Source: Nostoc sp. TCL26-01
GTDB lineage: Bacteria > Cyanobacteriota > Cyanobacteriia > Cyanobacteriales > Nostocaceae
Assembly (NCBI RefSeq): GCF_013393945.1
Contig: NZ_CP040297.1
Span: 6,166,809-6,230,808 of the forward strand
Length of the DNA: 64,000 nucleotides
Direction: 5' to 3'
Shown: one piece after another, positions 63,436-64,000 of the stretch
How positions within the stretch are numbered: position 1 is the first letter of the stretch
Layout of the letters: every line of letters begins with the position of its first letter
The notes under the pieces: model-generated
What the model was told of the DNA's origin: nothing
Databases searched by the model: none
Seen by the model: the letters and a program-made list of their open reading frames with translations, nothing else
Made by a program: the position numbers and the translations under genes

Positions 63436-64000
63436 ATGAACTTCGCGGCCCCTGCTTCTGTAATTCGTTTGACATCTCTCTCGGTAGTAGTAGCCCTTGG
63501 TCTACTTGCACCTGTCAACGCTCAAAATCAAGCCCAGCCCATCGATCCTAATAGCCCTAATAACCTACGTCCCACAGCCCAAAATAACAGCCTGTTGAGC
63601 ATTGAGGGTGGAGAACGGTTAATGAAAGAGGCAGAGCAAGCCGTCGCTTCTCAAAATTACGCCCAAGCAGCTAAAAAACTGCAAGAAGCACGTCAGATAT
63701 ACAATCAGCTATCAAATTTTTATCAACAGCTAAACTCTAGCTTTTCCGGTATTGATAACAGAGTTTCTGATTCTCAACGTCAAAAAGCCCTATTAACAGC
63801 CCAAAAGCGCGACGAAGCTACATATCAGTTAGCCTTGGTACATCGCGCTCAAAACCAACCAGAATTAGCTGTACCCTTGTTGGTGCAAATTATCCAGAGT
63901 CAAAACCCTACACGAGAACTAGGCAAGAAAGCTTACCAGCAATTGTTAGAGTTAGGTTTTGTCGATGCTCCCTATCCTAGACAAGGCGGTAGCAGTTCTT
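63436..64000 (+). CDS. Secreted TPR-like hypothetical protein, 5' part
   Basis: Runs off the window after 188 codons. Start ATG 63436 (MNFAAPASVIRLTSLSVVVA), a signal peptide ending near VNAQ. The mature part is alpha-helical (RLMKEAEQAVASQNYAQAAK KL-type and ATYQLALVHRAQNQPELAVP) in a tetratricopeptide-like pattern. Probably an envelope protein; function unknown. Confidence 0.7.
   Translation, partial: MNFAAPASVIRLTSLSVVVALGLLAPVNAQNQAQPIDPNSPNNLRPTAQNNSLLSIEGGERLMKEAEQAVASQNYAQAAKKLQEARQIYNQLSNFYQQLNSSFSGIDNRVSDSQRQKALLTAQKRDEATYQLALVHRAQNQPELAVPLLVQIIQSQNPTRELGKKAYQQLLELGFVDAPYPRQGGSSS

Overview
The window is chromosomal DNA of a filamentous, heterocyst-type cyanobacterium of the Nostoc/Anabaena/Trichormus group. 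The evidence is photosynthesis genes (petG, psbA), a sucrose synthase, several cyanobacteria-only families (DUF3370, DUF2808, Tab2, a pheophorbide-oxygenase-like Rieske protein), frequent GCGATCGC (HIP1) octamers, and many intergenic heptamer tandem repeats and hairpin repeats typical of these genomes. Species assignment is not possible from sequence alone.

Layout. 1-7062: a mobile-looking block of six co-directional, tightly packed or overlapping genes of mostly unknown function (one discoidin-like, three coiled-coil, two with membrane segments), facing a tyrosine recombinase across a terminator-rich gap; I see no HIP1 site in it. 7290-11608: core genes (petG, rsmD, hisH, a pyroglutamyl-peptidase homologue, a DUF3370 protein, an FkbM methyltransferase). 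11681-13916: toxin-antitoxin genes separated by 86-bp sites that look like integron attC sites, then a methyltransferase. 14257-22732: an ATP-grasp enzyme, an oxidoreductase, membrane proteins, an Rrf2 regulator, and a PIG-L-like plus glycosyltransferase pair whose glycosyltransferase ends in a 14-residue-repeat coiled coil.

22873-34655: a genome-defence and mobile-element zone. An ISKra4-type IS with 8-bp target duplications sits in a palindromic repeat. A type I restriction-modification locus follows; its hsdR is cut by an ISAs1-type IS with an 11-bp target duplication, while hsdM and hsdS are intact. Between hsdM and hsdS lie a Uma2 nuclease and two antitoxin/PIN-toxin pairs; the second toxin carries three in-frame TAG codons.

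34671-44024: carbohydrate genes (a glycoside phosphorylase fused to beta-phosphoglucomutase through a repeat-derived linker, then sucrose synthase), a Tab2-like RNA-binding protein, and a PEP-CTERM surface protein with two blocks of tandem repeats. 44450-53732: response regulator, uvrC, small zinc-ribbon protein, methyltransferase, Rieske oxygenase, malic enzyme. 53783-64000: psbA with a decayed psbA 3' end nearby, the cell-shape operon mreBCD, ssb, a SIMPL-domain protein, a 118-bp cloverleaf-like repeat, a subtilisin-like protease, and the 5' part of a TPR-like secreted protein.

Most unusual points: the attC-like sites flanking toxin-antitoxin genes without an integrase in view, the exclusive use of TAG in two broken PIN toxins, the cloverleaf repeat, the undescribed six-gene block beside the recombinase, two transposases each split at a perfect -1 slippery heptamer, and the repeat-made linker of the GH65/phosphoglucomutase fusion.
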